A stretch of DNA of 64,000 bases from Lasiodiplodia sp. COLG20 (taxonomy: Eukaryota > Ascomycota > Dothideomycetes > Botryosphaeriales > Botryosphaeriaceae), in assembly GCA_009801085.1 (NCBI GenBank), contig VNWV01000008.1, positions 2,232,001 to 2,296,000 on the forward strand, written 5' to 3'. Positions 34,126 through 45,110 of the stretch are shown here, piece by piece (position 1 is the stretch's first letter; each line of letters opens with the position of its first letter). Both the position numbers and the translations under genes were made by a program. Under the pieces are notes generated by a model that saw only the letters and a program-made list of their open reading frames with translations, was not told the origin of the DNA and did not search any database.

Positions 34126-35848
34126 ATGGCGTCCCCGCAGTCCCCGGCTGCCTCCATTGGCAGTCTCGACAACGGCCCGCCGTCCCTCGAACAGCTAGTT
34201 GCCCACTTCGTCAACGCCAAGCGCTCCCTAGCCTCCATCCACCATGTCTGGCGCGCCAACGAGGTCGTCACCCAAGCTCGCCAGCTGCTAGAAGTCGACG
34301 CCGTGCTCACCAGCAAGATCGTCTTCCTCCGTCGCGGGCTCGAAGACCAGACCAAGACGCTGAGGACGCTGCGCTACGGAGTGGATTTGGTGGGCGTCGA
34401 GGGCCACGATGAGTTCAAGGTACCCACGCCCCCAAAATAGATATTTGTGGACTGTCTGATAGTAACAGCCCTAGGAAATGCTGACCAGCCTTGACGAATC
34501 GTCGCACCACCTCCACAACACTCTCCACCTGCTGAAGGAGACACCCATTCACAGCACCTTGCAGCCTCCAGGCACGCCCCAGAAATACCTGTTCGATTTT
34601 ATCGATTCGTCCAGCGTCGATGATCTCGAAGCTTCCCTACGCGCCTGCATAGACCGCACCAACGAGGCCGACTCCGCGCTGGCTGAGACGATCGACGCTT
34701 TCGGAGCATCGCTGGCACGCCTTGATGATGCCATCGACACCTGTCCACCGCCTCCAGATCCCTCGCCCTCGCCCCTGCCGCCCTCGTTTCGTCAGCTCGA
34801 AGGTCATGCCACTGAGACCGCCTCGCTCCTCCAATCCCTTGTCCGACATTACGATCTCTGCGTCACCGCGCTGAAACACACGGAAGGAGGCAATGAGGCA
34901 GCGACGCGCGCGGCATCTGACGAGTCTCCACTTCCGAGCTCTCACGACCTGCCCCACGATCTAGACCCTAACCTGCATGTCAACCTAGACCAGCTGGACA
35001 TCGATGTCGCGAGTCTGCGACCAGATGCCCCACCTCCGCCGCCGATGACGGAGGCCGAACGCGCAGACATGCTGGCGGTGCTGGCAAATGATGCCGCCGA
35101 GGTCGACGATGTGGTGGCAGAAATTCGGGACCGTGTGTCCGATATGGAGGCCCTTGCGGGTGAGATGGCCGGCCACATTGAGGCTCTTCAGGCATCATAT
35201 TCGGCACATCTCCAGGCTTTCCGCCTCATGGCTGATGTTGGCAAAGAGGTTCCTGAATACCTTGCCAGCTGCCGCACCTTCCAAGCCCGGTGGGGAGAGG
35301 AGAAAACTAAGATTGAAGAAGGCATGTTGGCCCTTGAGGGTCTTCGAGAGTTCTACGATGGGTTCCTCGATGCGTATGATGGTCTGCTTGTTGAGGTGGA
35401 TAGGAGAAGACAAGTTAGAATCAAGATGGAGATCATCGCACGGGAGGCTTTGAAGAAGATTGAGCGACTCCATGAAGGTAAGTGATCACGCACGTTGAAG
35501 GTTGAGAATACCCAGTCTTGCAGAGATATGGGACTGGAGCGAGAAACCTGACAACTGACTCATCTCAAAGATGACCTCGCCGCGCGTAATACGTTCCACG
35601 TTATGCAGGGCGAACATCTACCGTCGGATATTTGGCCTGGTCTTGTAGACCCGCCGCCTCGCTACGATCTCGTAGTGTCGCCCGACCGCGACGCAGCTCC
35701 CTCTGCAACCATGACCGGAGACAAGCAGAGCAGGCGCCAAGCCGAGATTGAAGAGATAGAGAGACGCATCCGGGACATCAGCATCCCCGCACTTCCCGAC
35801 GATGTCGTCGAAGGAGCCATCCGTCGCATGGAAGAGCGACGCGCGTGA
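34126..35848 (+). CDS. atg17: Autophagy scaffold protein Atg17
   Basis: Scaffold of the Atg1 kinase complex that organises the pre-autophagosomal site. Exons 34126-34419, 34475-35477 and 35571-35848 give 524 aa, near the usual fungal length. The N-terminus has the family pattern LVAHFVNAKRSLASIHHVWRANEVV, then long helices and coiled coils (including the stretch 'VDDVVAEIRDRVSDMEALAGEM'), with two disordered inserts rich in Pro/Ser/Asp. Exon 3 supplies the ending LPSDIWPGLVDPPPRYDL, typical of filamentous-fungal Atg17. The start is the first ATG of the frame; an upstream TTG was rejected. The second intron has GTAAGT and an AAAG acceptor. It converges on RIO1. Confidence 0.93.
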
Positions 35849-36413
35849 TGCACTCGCAGGTTTCGAGTGATCACCGGCCACTAACTGCACGAGGGTAGCT
35901 GCAGTGTTGACATCCCGCACATCATCTTTCATAACCATTCGAATATGTTGCCATGCGCAGCGGGTTGACCTAATAATTTGTGACACATCAAGGCGCACGG
36001 GGTACTAGAGTAAGGATAGGGTCGTACATTGGGCACATAGGCGAATTATGGATTCACCACTCACTTCTTGCAACAAAGCCAATATAGATCGGAGGCAACG
36101 TTGACGCCTGAGGACAGATTTTCTTATTTGAACCTTGGAATAGACCGAGAATACGTTTCAGCACACATCTTTTGTATACATGCGCGCTATATACCCCTTC
36201 TTCGACAAACAACATCCTGGATATGCAGAAACAAAAAAAAAAAAAGAGAAAAATAGAAAACATGACCAGTCCATGTGTCTCATTCAGGTGTAACATGATT
36301 CCCAAGAAAGAAGAACATCAACGCCTTTAGATGCAATGCCAGACCGCATTTCTTTTTTTTGTTCCATGCCCCATATCCCTCCTCCCAGATTTTTCTCCCA
36401 CATAAAACTGGAC
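35849..36413. other. Convergent 3' regions of atg17 and rio1
   Basis: 565 bp without a coding signal, including an A-run near 36228-36246 and a T-run near 36350-36360. It presumably contains both 3' untranslated regions. Confidence 0.6.
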
Positions 36414-38195
36414 TTAAGATTTCTTGTTCCCCCTTCCGCTGTTCTTAACGAGGTTCTTCTTGACGTGCTTGGGCATCTTGGTCTTGCGCTTCTCGCGCTT
36501 TTCTTCCTTGACGGCATGCTTGTGCGCCTTCTTCTCCTCCTTGTCCTCGAAGCGCTTACCGCGCGGCGGGCCCTTCTCGCGCCACTCCTTCTTCCCACCT
36601 TCTTCATCGCTGCCCTCCTCGTCGTCTTCCGAGCCCTCCTCACCTTCCTCGTCATCTTCCTCTTCATCGCCTTCGGCCCCCGCTGCGCCGTCCTTCTTGC
36701 TGGCGAGCAGGTTCTGGTAGACGAGCGAGTCGCCCTTGCCGGCGCCGACGAGCTCGGCGTCGCGCTCGATATCGTAGACCTGCTCGAGGGTCTGGGGGAT
36801 GTACTGCTTACGGAAGACCTCGTTGTCGACCTCGTCGTCACGAATCACACCGTCCTCGCCTTCCGCCGCACCCTGCTCAGCCCGCTTCCTGTACAGCTCC
36901 TCGAGGGTCTCGCGCATGCCGTCCATCTCGGTGCTAGCCTCGGGGTCGATGACGAAGGCGAAGACGGTGCGGTCGGACAGGATGTCGACGCCGCGGGCGC
37001 CGCCGCGGAAGAAGTCGGCGACGTTCTTGATGTCCATGCGCAGGAACTCGAGGGCGCGGGGGTGGTCGTGCTCGACCGACTGCGAGACGTCGATGACGCA
37101 GAGCTTGCCTTCGTGGTAGAGCAGGTTGTACTCGCTCAGATCGGCGTGCACCAGCCGGCACACCTGGTACATCAGGCGCATGTACGACAGCAGCTCCAGG
37201 TACAGGTCGCGCCACCGGCGCTCGATCTCGTCGCCGTCGCTCAGCCCAAAGTCGGCCGCGACGTCGCGCAGCCGCGGCGCCGGCCAGCCCTTGCGGTCGC
37301 CCACGAAGCCCATGACCAGCACGTGCAGCCGCAGGTATAGCGGCTGCGGGCAGGGGATGCCTGCTGCGTGAAGGCGCTTGAGGTTGCGCATCTCCTTCTC
37401 TGCCCACACCTTGACCATAGCCCGGTTGTTACTCTTGCTGTAGCCGCCACGGAAGCGGAACTCGCCCGTCACATATTTGTCGCGGTCCTTGAAAACCAGA
37501 ATGCTAGTCTTATACACCTTGATAGCACGATGGATGGGCGGCGCCCCGTCGTCCGGAATGGACAGCGCGTGGTACACGTTGGCCTCCTTGCCCGTCGACA
37601 CGCAGCCGTGGATCTCGCTGACGATGCCGCGATTGATCATCTGCAGCAGCAGCATGCGCGTGCGCGGGTCCAACACCTGCTCCGACGTCGCCCGGTCTGC
37701 CCTATCCTTGCCGCCGTCATCATTCCTAGACTTGCCACCGCCACCGCTGAAGCGCGTCTCGTCGAGCTTGATCTTGCTCGCGTGCACCGACAGCGACCGG
37801 ATCTGGTCGTCAATCGACGCCTTGGTGTTGGCCGACGGCTTGAGCGGCGCGCCTTGCGGGTTCGTCTTGGGCTTGTACGGGGCCGGGATCGCCGGGTCGT
37901 TCAGCTTGCGCTGCCGGTTGTACGATTTCGTGAAGTCGTTCGGGTTGCCCGTGCCGAGGGCGTCGGCGGCGAAGTCGTCGTCCGCCTCCTCGTCCGAGGC
38001 GTCCTCGAAGATGTCATCGTAGTCGTCGCCGTCCGAAAATTCGGTCTCGCCCTCTGCGGACGGTTGCGCTTGCTCGGTCTGGGGTGCGGTGGAGAGGGAC
38101 ACGCCGCCGTCGGCCTCGGGCTCGTAGCCTTGGTTCGGTACGTAGTCGTGCGTGGGCTCAAGTGCGGCCGCCGGAGAAACGTCTTGAGACGCCAT
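36414..38195 (-). CDS. rio1: Serine/threonine protein kinase RIO1
   Basis: Atypical kinase/ATPase needed for late maturation of the 40S ribosomal subunit. Single exon, 593 aa. An acidic N-terminal region (residues 40-80) precedes the RIO domain. Seen in order: the RIO-specific loop STGKEANVYHA (200-210), the ATP-binding Lys in AIKVYK (about 226), the flexible-loop segment FRFRGGYSKSN, the catalytic loop HADLSEYN (350-357, Asp at 352) and the metal-binding Asp in VIDVSQSVEHDHP (about 369). The C-terminus is a long acidic run followed by a strongly basic Lys/Arg tail, as in fungal RIO1. Long plus-strand frames over it are shadows of the charged repeats. Confidence 0.96.
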   Translation of the reverse strand: MASQDVSPAAALEPTHDYVPNQGYEPEADGGVSLSTAPQTEQAQPSAEGETEFSDGDDYDDIFEDASDEEADDDFAADALGTGNPNDFTKSYNRQRKLNDPAIPAPYKPKTNPQGAPLKPSANTKASIDDQIRSLSVHASKIKLDETRFSGGGGKSRNDDGGKDRADRATSEQVLDPRTRMLLLQMINRGIVSEIHGCVSTGKEANVYHALSIPDDGAPPIHRAIKVYKTSILVFKDRDKYVTGEFRFRGGYSKSNNRAMVKVWAEKEMRNLKRLHAAGIPCPQPLYLRLHVLVMGFVGDRKGWPAPRLRDVAADFGLSDGDEIERRWRDLYLELLSYMRLMYQVCRLVHADLSEYNLLYHEGKLCVIDVSQSVEHDHPRALEFLRMDIKNVADFFRGGARGVDILSDRTVFAFVIDPEASTEMDGMRETLEELYRKRAEQGAAEGEDGVIRDDEVDNEVFRKQYIPQTLEQVYDIERDAELVGAGKGDSLVYQNLLASKKDGAAGAEGDEEEDDEEGEEGSEDDEEGSDEEGGKKEWREKGPPRGKRFEDKEEKKAHKHAVKEEKREKRKTKMPKHVKKNLVKNSGRGNKKS

Positions 38196-39113
38196 GATGG
38201 CGCAAATTTGCTTGCTGCGCGGGTAGTGTGATCTCGAGCTGAATACGAGATCTGCTGCGCTTCAATAGTCCAGAAGTTGAAGAATTGGCGTGAGTTTTTC
38301 GAGGTGGCAACGCGACATACGGGTATCGATTTCTCAAAAAATTCATGGGTTCGGCGTCATACATTTGGGCTGTGCCCCGCGCTAGCCCTTTACGGAAGGC
38401 GGTGATATTGCCTGTGGACTGCGACTATGACAATGATCGTATGAAATTCAAATGAGCTATGATCAGTTGAGGAACTCGTTCAGGTCGTCGAAATAGCAAG
38501 AGAATCTACTGTCCATTATGTATACCACTACGGGTAAGCTTTATTCGATAATATATTAACCCTAAAAGCTGTGTCTTCATTGCTATTGAAGAGGATTTAC
38601 GATCTGCTTCATGCCAGCGATGACTCCGTAGTGGGTCACAAGAGACTATCTTACGTCTATGCTCTGGAAATCATGACCATCGTCCTTTTGAGTAATCACA
38701 CATCCATGTCAAGTAGAACCTGAATAGTCAAAAGACAAAATGAGAAAAAAAAACTTTTCAATTGCACGTTGCCGTCGAATACAGGCGGCACGCCTCTCCA
38801 TCAATCGCATCCACCAAGCCCGTCATTCAGCTATGCAAAGAAGCGCTCCCTCCATCCAACCGCCCGTATCCCTACCAATCACCTCTTCGGACGAAGGGTA
38901 TATGCAACACACAAAACAGCAGACGTCAGTGACCCGTGAATTCCTACAAACCCAGGAAGAGAAGGAGAGAAAAAGAAAAGCACCACCGGTTTTCCACCTC
39001 GTATATCATGCCTCCCATGACTTACACGTTTACCAATCAGTTCAAAATTAATACATAAGTTTTTTACCCCCACTTTTCATGAATCGACGAGAATGAGAGA
39101 GAAGAGAACCTGT
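38196..39113. other. Intergenic region
   Basis: 918 bp holding the rio1 promoter and the 3' region of the next minus-strand gene. Frames up to 103 codons have no recognisable content. Confidence 0.55.
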
Positions 39114-41957
39114 TTAGTCCTCAGTAAGGTCACCGTACTCCCAGATACCCCTCCTCTCGGCCTTGGCCTCGTCTTCCCTCTCCTTCAGGGACTTCAGGAT
39201 GTCACCGGCCGAGCGCTCCCAGGCCTTGAGCTTCCTCGGCACCATCGCGTAGCCGCCGGCGATGATGTCGGCGTTCACGGTGTCAGTCGAGTTGCTGCTG
39301 TTGGCATCGAACAGAGTGACGTAGAGGGTGTTGTCCTGCATATGGTCGACGTTGGCCACCATCTGCCGGCCAGCGGTCTCCTGGCTAATGAAGTCAACTG
39401 CGTCGCGGAGGTAGTCGGCGGAAGTGGGGAACTGCGTGAAGGAAATGACGGCTTCAACGGCCTGGGGCTTGAGGTTCTGAACGCCGAACTTCGGGTCGAG
39501 AGCGCGGAGGCGGCTGTAAGGGATGGTCTCCGAGTTGCCGTAGTCGATGTAGACGACCTCGACCTTCTTGGCTTCACGGTCGTTGCGGCGGACTCTGGCA
39601 CGGTACCATTCCTCATCCTCGGTGAACTTCGCCGACACAAGATCGCCAGCCTTGACCTGTTCGATCGGCCTGTCGTTGGCCTTGTTCAGGTGGAAGCTGC
39701 GGAAGGCGTTCATGAGATCAGTAAGAGCCGTGGTACCAGCTCCAACCTCCTGCAGCTTCAAACGGCAAGTCTCCTCGTCGACGTGAGTAACCATGACGTC
39801 GCGGAAGTCCTTGCGGCGCTCAGCGGCCTCGCCGTTACCATTGGCTCCATTGGAGACTGCCTCCAAAGGAGTGCCCTCATCCTCCTCGTCCTGAGACGGG
39901 TCCCAGCTGTGCCACATGCCCTTGCGGGCCTCCTTGGCCCTCTTCTCCGCAGCAAAGAGCTCGGTAGCGTTGCCAGACTTTTCGGCGGAGTAAGCGTGGA
40001 CGGAGGCAAGACCCTCCTCGACCAGAACCTTGGCGAAGCTCTCACGGTTGACGTAGAGCGTGCCAATGAAACCTCCGACCTTGTCGCAGTCCTCGACATC
40101 GATCTCAACATCACGCTGCTGGCAGCGCTTGTTGGCGAAGTCGTGCGCCTCCTGACCGAAAGGCTCGCTCTTCTCGGTGGGGTTCCTGGCAGACCTAGGT
40201 GCGCGGATTCCAGAAAGGACGAAAGTAAGCTTGGCGTTCTCACGAGGAACGAGGACGGTGAAGCGCGAGCCAGACTTGACAAAGTCAACGATGGCGGGAA
40301 CCTTCCTCTGCCTGGACAGCAGGGTGAGCTGCCTCTTGGCCTTCTCCAAGCTCTCCGAGTAATCCACGTAGGCCTTGGTGGCCGGGGGCTTCGCCGCCCA
40401 CATACCACGGCCCTCTTGCTGGGCATCCTGCTCAGCAAGGAGCAGATCGTCATAGATCGGGCTACGGTCCGAGTCATCTGCGCGGTGCCTGATCACAGAA
40501 GCGTATCCGTTCTCGACCAGCAGCAGGGCAATGTTCTTGTCGTTGAAGATGACGGTGGCCATTTCACGCTCGTCGTAGCCATCCGAGGGAGGGCGCTTGC
40601 CGTCGATCTTGACCTTGACGTGCTTGCCGATGAGACGCTTGCGAAGGAACTCCTTAGCCTCCGCTTGCCAGGGTGCTTGCTTAGGGTCCGAGGGCTTGGG
40701 CTGTCTGACGCTGCTCAAGTTGACGCGCTTCTCGACGCCGGCCTTGTTGCGCAGGAATAGCGTGTCCGCACTCTGGATCCTGCTGACCACAGCCTCAATT
40801 GCTCCCGCAGCGCTTTGCTTAGGGGCAACGTGGCCCTGGAAAACACCTGCCCTGTTCTCCTTGGCGACCCTCTCAGCTTGCCTGAGCTTTCCCATTTCAG
40901 CGCCCAGGAGTGTAGTGTGTTGGTCCATGCACCGTGCAAAGCCGGCCTCAAGCAGGAACGGCGCAACGTTTCCGCGCTGAGGGTGCTTCACAGAGCCGAT
41001 GAGTTGGTTTTGCGGGCTCACGCCGAGGGGAGTAAACTTGACAGTGCGTTGTAGCAGGCGGCTCTCGATGAACTGTTGCGCTTCGTCGCCAAAGGGTTCC
41101 GCGGGCTGTTCCTTGCCGTCCGAGGGGTTTACACGCTTCGTGGATGGTGCGCGGATGCCAGCAATGAGAGTCATAGTCTGCACGTGTTTTGTGGGTGATA
41201 GAAGTAGGCGCGCAATGAGGCGATCGCCGCTGAGAACCTTCTCAACAATAGCTGGTCCCAAGTTAGTGCATGAGCCCAACGTGATTGGTGACTCGAGCTT
41301 CCTTACAGTCAATCTCCTTGCCCTTGTTCTGCTCAACGAAGCCCTTGGCATCAGGCAAGTCGTATGACGTCTCGAGGCGGCTCGGGGCCTCGGACCAGAC
41401 ACCCTTCGAGTCGGCCTTGGCGCGCGCTTCGAGGACCTCGAGCTTTTGTACTATCGCTTGCGACGAATCCGAGTCGTTCTTGCGGTCGGCATCGTCGCGG
41501 AGCTTGACCCAGCCCTCGGCAACGGCGGCGTCGGGGAGCATCAGGCCACCGGGTAGGCTGATGATACCATAGTCGCGCTTCGTTGTCGGGATGGTGTACA
41601 GAACCTTGAATTGCACGACCTTGCCAACCAAGATGCGGCGCAGGAACTCGCGAGATTCGAAGGCGAAGGGCTGTTACAGAAAAATACGTAAGCAAGTTCC
41701 TTATGAGTAGACGCTGACAATTGGCGCATTTAGTTGCATCCGCAGCTCAAGCCGCGCTGCTGGTAGCCGTCGGCCGTGCAATGCCACACGAAGGGTCCGG
41801 GAAGGGTGCTACCGACCTCATCGCCCTCCCTCCTTATCCTAGGAGCGGAGACGAAGGCGAGACTAAGAACGCGCTCCTGCTTGGGGTTGTTCACGTTATG
41901 CAGAACGACCGTGTCACCGGAGAGGACAGACTTGACCATAGCCTGGTAGAGAGCCAT
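39114..41957 (-). CDS. SND1: Tudor staphylococcal nuclease (Tudor-SN / SND1)
   Basis: RNA-binding protein of ribonucleoprotein granules, linked to RNA decay and stress responses. Exons 41957-41817, 41670-41307 and 41251-39114 give about 880 aa. It has four tandem SNase-like domains, each starting with a pattern like VKSVLSGDTVVLH, AIVEKVLSGDRLIARL, AVVSRIQSADTLFLRN or IVDFVKSGSRFTVLV. A fifth, interrupted SN-like domain encloses a Tudor domain (GDLVSAKFTEDEEWYRARV...VVYIDYGNSETI). The first intron has an unusual donor, GTCGGT, but the splice rebuilds EGDE-PFAFESREFL, which is conserved in the family. The second rebuilds GKEIDSIVEKVLSGD. Catalytic residues of true SNase are not evident, as is usual for the repeats. 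Confidence 0.93.
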
Positions 41958-42542
41958 GATGAAGGACGGGTCGATGCAGCTGCAGGCGCAATTGGTGTCA
42001 GCTTCGCCACTTCACAAGCTATAGCTCCTGGAACAAAGTTGGCGTGACACTCACTCGAGCTGAAACCTTGGGGCGGAGGGGAGGAAGCCGAAGCCAATTG
42101 GCGCAGTCGAGAGTCGAAGGATCGGGACGGCAAGCACAGCTTTTGAGGGTGGAGCGGAGGGTGAGTTGCTGGGAGGAAGAGGTTGGGTTGCGGAGCGAGT
42201 CGTTGCGGCAAATGGACGAGCTGTGGGGTTGATCTGGCCTTTCGGTAGGTCCCCTCGCACGCGAGCGCACGCGCATCCCCGCCGCCTCTTTACGTATTGC
42301 CTGCATCGCAACGGCAAGAGCTCGCTGAGCCTGAAATTCATCCATGGCTGTATGCTCGTTATTAATTTCACCTGGCCACATCAATTCAAGGTTTTCAAGA
42401 TGCATCAAGGTCACTATCACTTTTCTTCACAGAGTAATTGGGATCTTCTCAATTTTTACTGCCTATTAACTGCTACTACCTCCGTGGTATTCGAAGAGCT
42501 GCAGCCTCATGGGTCTCGTGAAAAGTACGCGGTACCGAACAT
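41958..42542. other. Intergenic region, SND1 / sod1
   Basis: 585 bp with the SND1 promoter and sod1 3' region. Open frames on both strands here are short and unrecognisable. Confidence 0.55.
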
Positions 42543-43453
42543 TTAAGCAGAGATACCAATGACACCTGCGCGGTGCAAACGTTAGCTGTCGGCTTCTCAA
42601 GTATGGCAGGGGCAGGAACATACCGCAGGCAGGGCGGGGGCCAGCGTTGCCAGTCTTCTTGGACTCCTCGTTGCCACCCTTGCCGAGGTCGTCGGTGCCG
42701 GCGTGGCAGACGACGGTGCGGCCGATGACGCTCTCAGCACCGATCAGCTTGACGAGCTTGTCGGTGGTGGAGCCGAAGGCATTGCCCTGGCCATCGGTCT
42801 TGATGTTGCCAAGGTCACCGACGTGGCGGTCCTCGTCGGTGGGAGCACCGTGACCCTTGCTGTGGGGGTTGACTGCATGCAACCGTCAGTGTCTGCATCT
42901 TCCCGCTGCGCTGTATTGGGGCTTCGTCTTACAGTGAGGGCCGGCGGAGGTGCAGCCGTTGGTGTTGTCACCGAAGGCGTGGATGTGCATGCCACGCTCG
43001 GCGTTGGCGTCGTGGCCGCTGATGTTCCACGAGATGGTGGTGGGGGCGGACTCGGACTCCTGCTCGAAGGTGACGGTGCCCTTGACGTTGGAGTCACCAC
43101 GGATGACAGCGACTGTTTTTGTTCAAATGCTCGTCAGCCCCTGCTGCTGATGCTGCCCCGGACACCTTGATGGCGGAACGGCGCGACCGACGGGAGCGAA
43201 TCCGTCAATCCGTCAATCCCAGCCCTTAGCCGTACGGTATTCATCGTTTCGGGTCCTCGCAGCCATCAAGGTATCGCTCGAGGTGCCCAAACCGGCCAAT
43301 TGGACTCGCTGACGGGCGACGAAGGCACCTTTCGGTCAAAGAACATGCTCAAACCGTCTCACGACGCCGCTGCAGCTGCCCCACTTCAGGCAAGAGCTGG
43401 CGTATGGTACGGCTGAGCAAAGAAAAGTTACCGCACTTACCGGCCTTGACCAT
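42543..43453 (-). CDS. sod1: Cu/Zn superoxide dismutase
   Basis: Converts superoxide to oxygen and hydrogen peroxide, mainly in the cytosol. Four exons: 43453-43441 (13 nt), 43112-42933, 42872-42624 and 42565-42543, total 465 nt, 154 aa, the usual length. Metal ligands are present: HIHAFGD, then [12 protein letters not shown] with zinc-site histidines, DEDRHVGD with the zinc Asp, and CHAGTDD with the last copper His. The two conserved disulfide cysteines are present (GCTSAG and GRTVVCHAG regions region-wise consistent). No signal peptide. The first intron is 328 bp, far longer than its neighbours, and the first coding exon has only four codons plus one base. A CCAAT box lies at 43624-43628, about 170 bp upstream. 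Confidence 0.95.
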
Positions 43454-43901
43454 TTTGACGGTTTTAACGTTTGTTTTGGGGTTTGACGTGAGGAATCGGA
43501 GCTTCTGCTGATGGATGAAGAGGAGAGAAAGCGAGCGACCCGCAGCGACACTCTTCATGTGCGGGGCTTCGAGCTCCCTCCTCGCTTTCGTCATCAACAA
43601 ATCCTAACTCCGACAGCCTCCGGCCAATCAGAAGCTGCCGTCCCCGCAGGGGTCCACAGTCTCAGCCAGTCCCGCGCTTGGGCTTCACCGAGCGCCGTTT
43701 GGCCAGATTCACAGTCTCTCATAAGCTCCAGCGCTGCTCAGTCATCGCATCAAAAGTCATCTATTTTGTTTGCAAGCGAAAATCATCTGCTAGCTAAGGG
43801 TTTATCATCAAACGCCCAGAACTCAGTTGCAATGATTGTCCATCCCAGCTTCCATTATCGTAACTTGCATTTTGGGGCTTCCCACCCGATATCGGACCAA
43901 T
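43454..43901. other. Promoter region of sod1 and 3' end of tal1
   Basis: 448 bp. The CCAAT at 43624-43628 is the only element I can name. No coding signal. Confidence 0.5.
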
Positions 43902-45110
43902 TTAAGCCTTCTCAATCTTCTCCCTGAGGATGTTCTTCAGGGTGACGGCGTCAGCAGCGAACTTGGAGATACCCTCACGCAGCTTCTCGACTGCCATCTG
44001 CTCCTCGTTGAAGTCGAAGCGGAAGGTCGCCTCGTCCTTGATGTAGGTCTTCTTCTCAATGCTGAGGGTGGCGCTCTGCGAAGCATCGAGCTTCTTGGGG
44101 ACAGCCTCCTGCGAGTTGTAGAGGTCCTCGAGGAGGTTGGGCTGCGGCTCGTTAGCACATGCGGTTCTCTCGCCTTGCCTTTAGGATGAACTTACGGAGA
44201 TGGTGAGGTAGTCGCAGCCAGCGAGCTCGGTGATCTCGCCAACGTTGCGGAAAGATGCGCCCATGACAATGGTGTTGTAGCCGTACTTCTTGTAGTAGTT
44301 GAAGATCTGCTGCACGCTCTTGACACCGGGGTCCTCGGCGGCAGTGTACTCCTTCTTGGTGGCGGCCTTGTACCAGTCAAGGATGCGGCCAACGAAGGGG
44401 GAGATGAGGTAGGCACCGGCCTCGGCGGCGGCGATGGCCTGGACAATCGAGAACATGAGGGTCAGGTTGGTGTTGATGCCGTGCTGGCTCTGGAGGATCT
44501 CGGCAGCCTTGATACCCTCCCAGGTAGAGGCAATCTTGATCAGGATACGGTCCTTGGAGATGCCCTGCTCCTTGTACAGCTAGGGGACTGTCAGCTCGCA
44601 CATTAAACACAGCTTCTCGAGAGATCACGTACGTCGATGATGCGCAGCGCCTTGTTGACCGAGGCCTGGGTGTCGAAGGAGAAGCGGGCGTCGACCTCAG
44701 TGGAGACCTTGCCGGGGATGAGCTTGAGGATCTCCTTGCCGAACTGGACAAGGAGGTTGTCGAGAGTAGCATCGACCTGGTCGTCGATGCTGCCGCCCTT
44801 GCTCTTGCCGTAGGCGACGGCGGCGTCGATCAGAGCGGCGTACTCGGGCTTCTTGGAAGCAGCCAGGATGAGGGAGGGGTTGGTGGTGGCATCCTGAGGA
44901 GTGTACTTGGAGATGGTGGCGAAGTCACCAGAGTCGCAGACGACGGTCTGTCGAGCATGGCAGTGTCAGCAGAGCTCAATGCAAAGTCTGCGTAAAAATG
45001 TGTTGGGTTGCGGGCGGCGCGGCGGGCAGGCCGGCGACCGCGGGGTAGGCGGCGTGGCGGGGTAGACTCACGGTGCCGGCGGCCTTCAATTGTTCGAGAG
45101 AGCTAGGCAT
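43902..45110 (-). CDS. tal1: Transaldolase
   Basis: Enzyme of the non-oxidative pentose phosphate pathway; it transfers a dihydroxyacetone unit from sedoheptulose 7-phosphate to glyceraldehyde 3-phosphate. Four exons: 45110-45072, 44947-44633, 44579-44196 and 44141-43902, total 978 nt, 325 aa, typical of class I transaldolase. Motifs: DATTNPSLI near the N-terminus, the Schiff-base lysine in [20 protein letters not shown], and [10 protein letters not shown]. All introns fall in phase 0 and have good sites, including a CTAAC branch in the last. The start follows the family's short lead [10 protein letters not shown]. It is tandem with sod1. Confidence 0.96.

Noticed and set aside
36336..37340. 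334-codon plus-strand frame across rio1
   Set aside because: Antisense shadow of charged repeats and the kinase domain.
39093..40760. 555-codon plus-strand frame across the Tudor-SN gene
   Set aside because: Antisense shadow of a well-supported gene with third-position GC bias.
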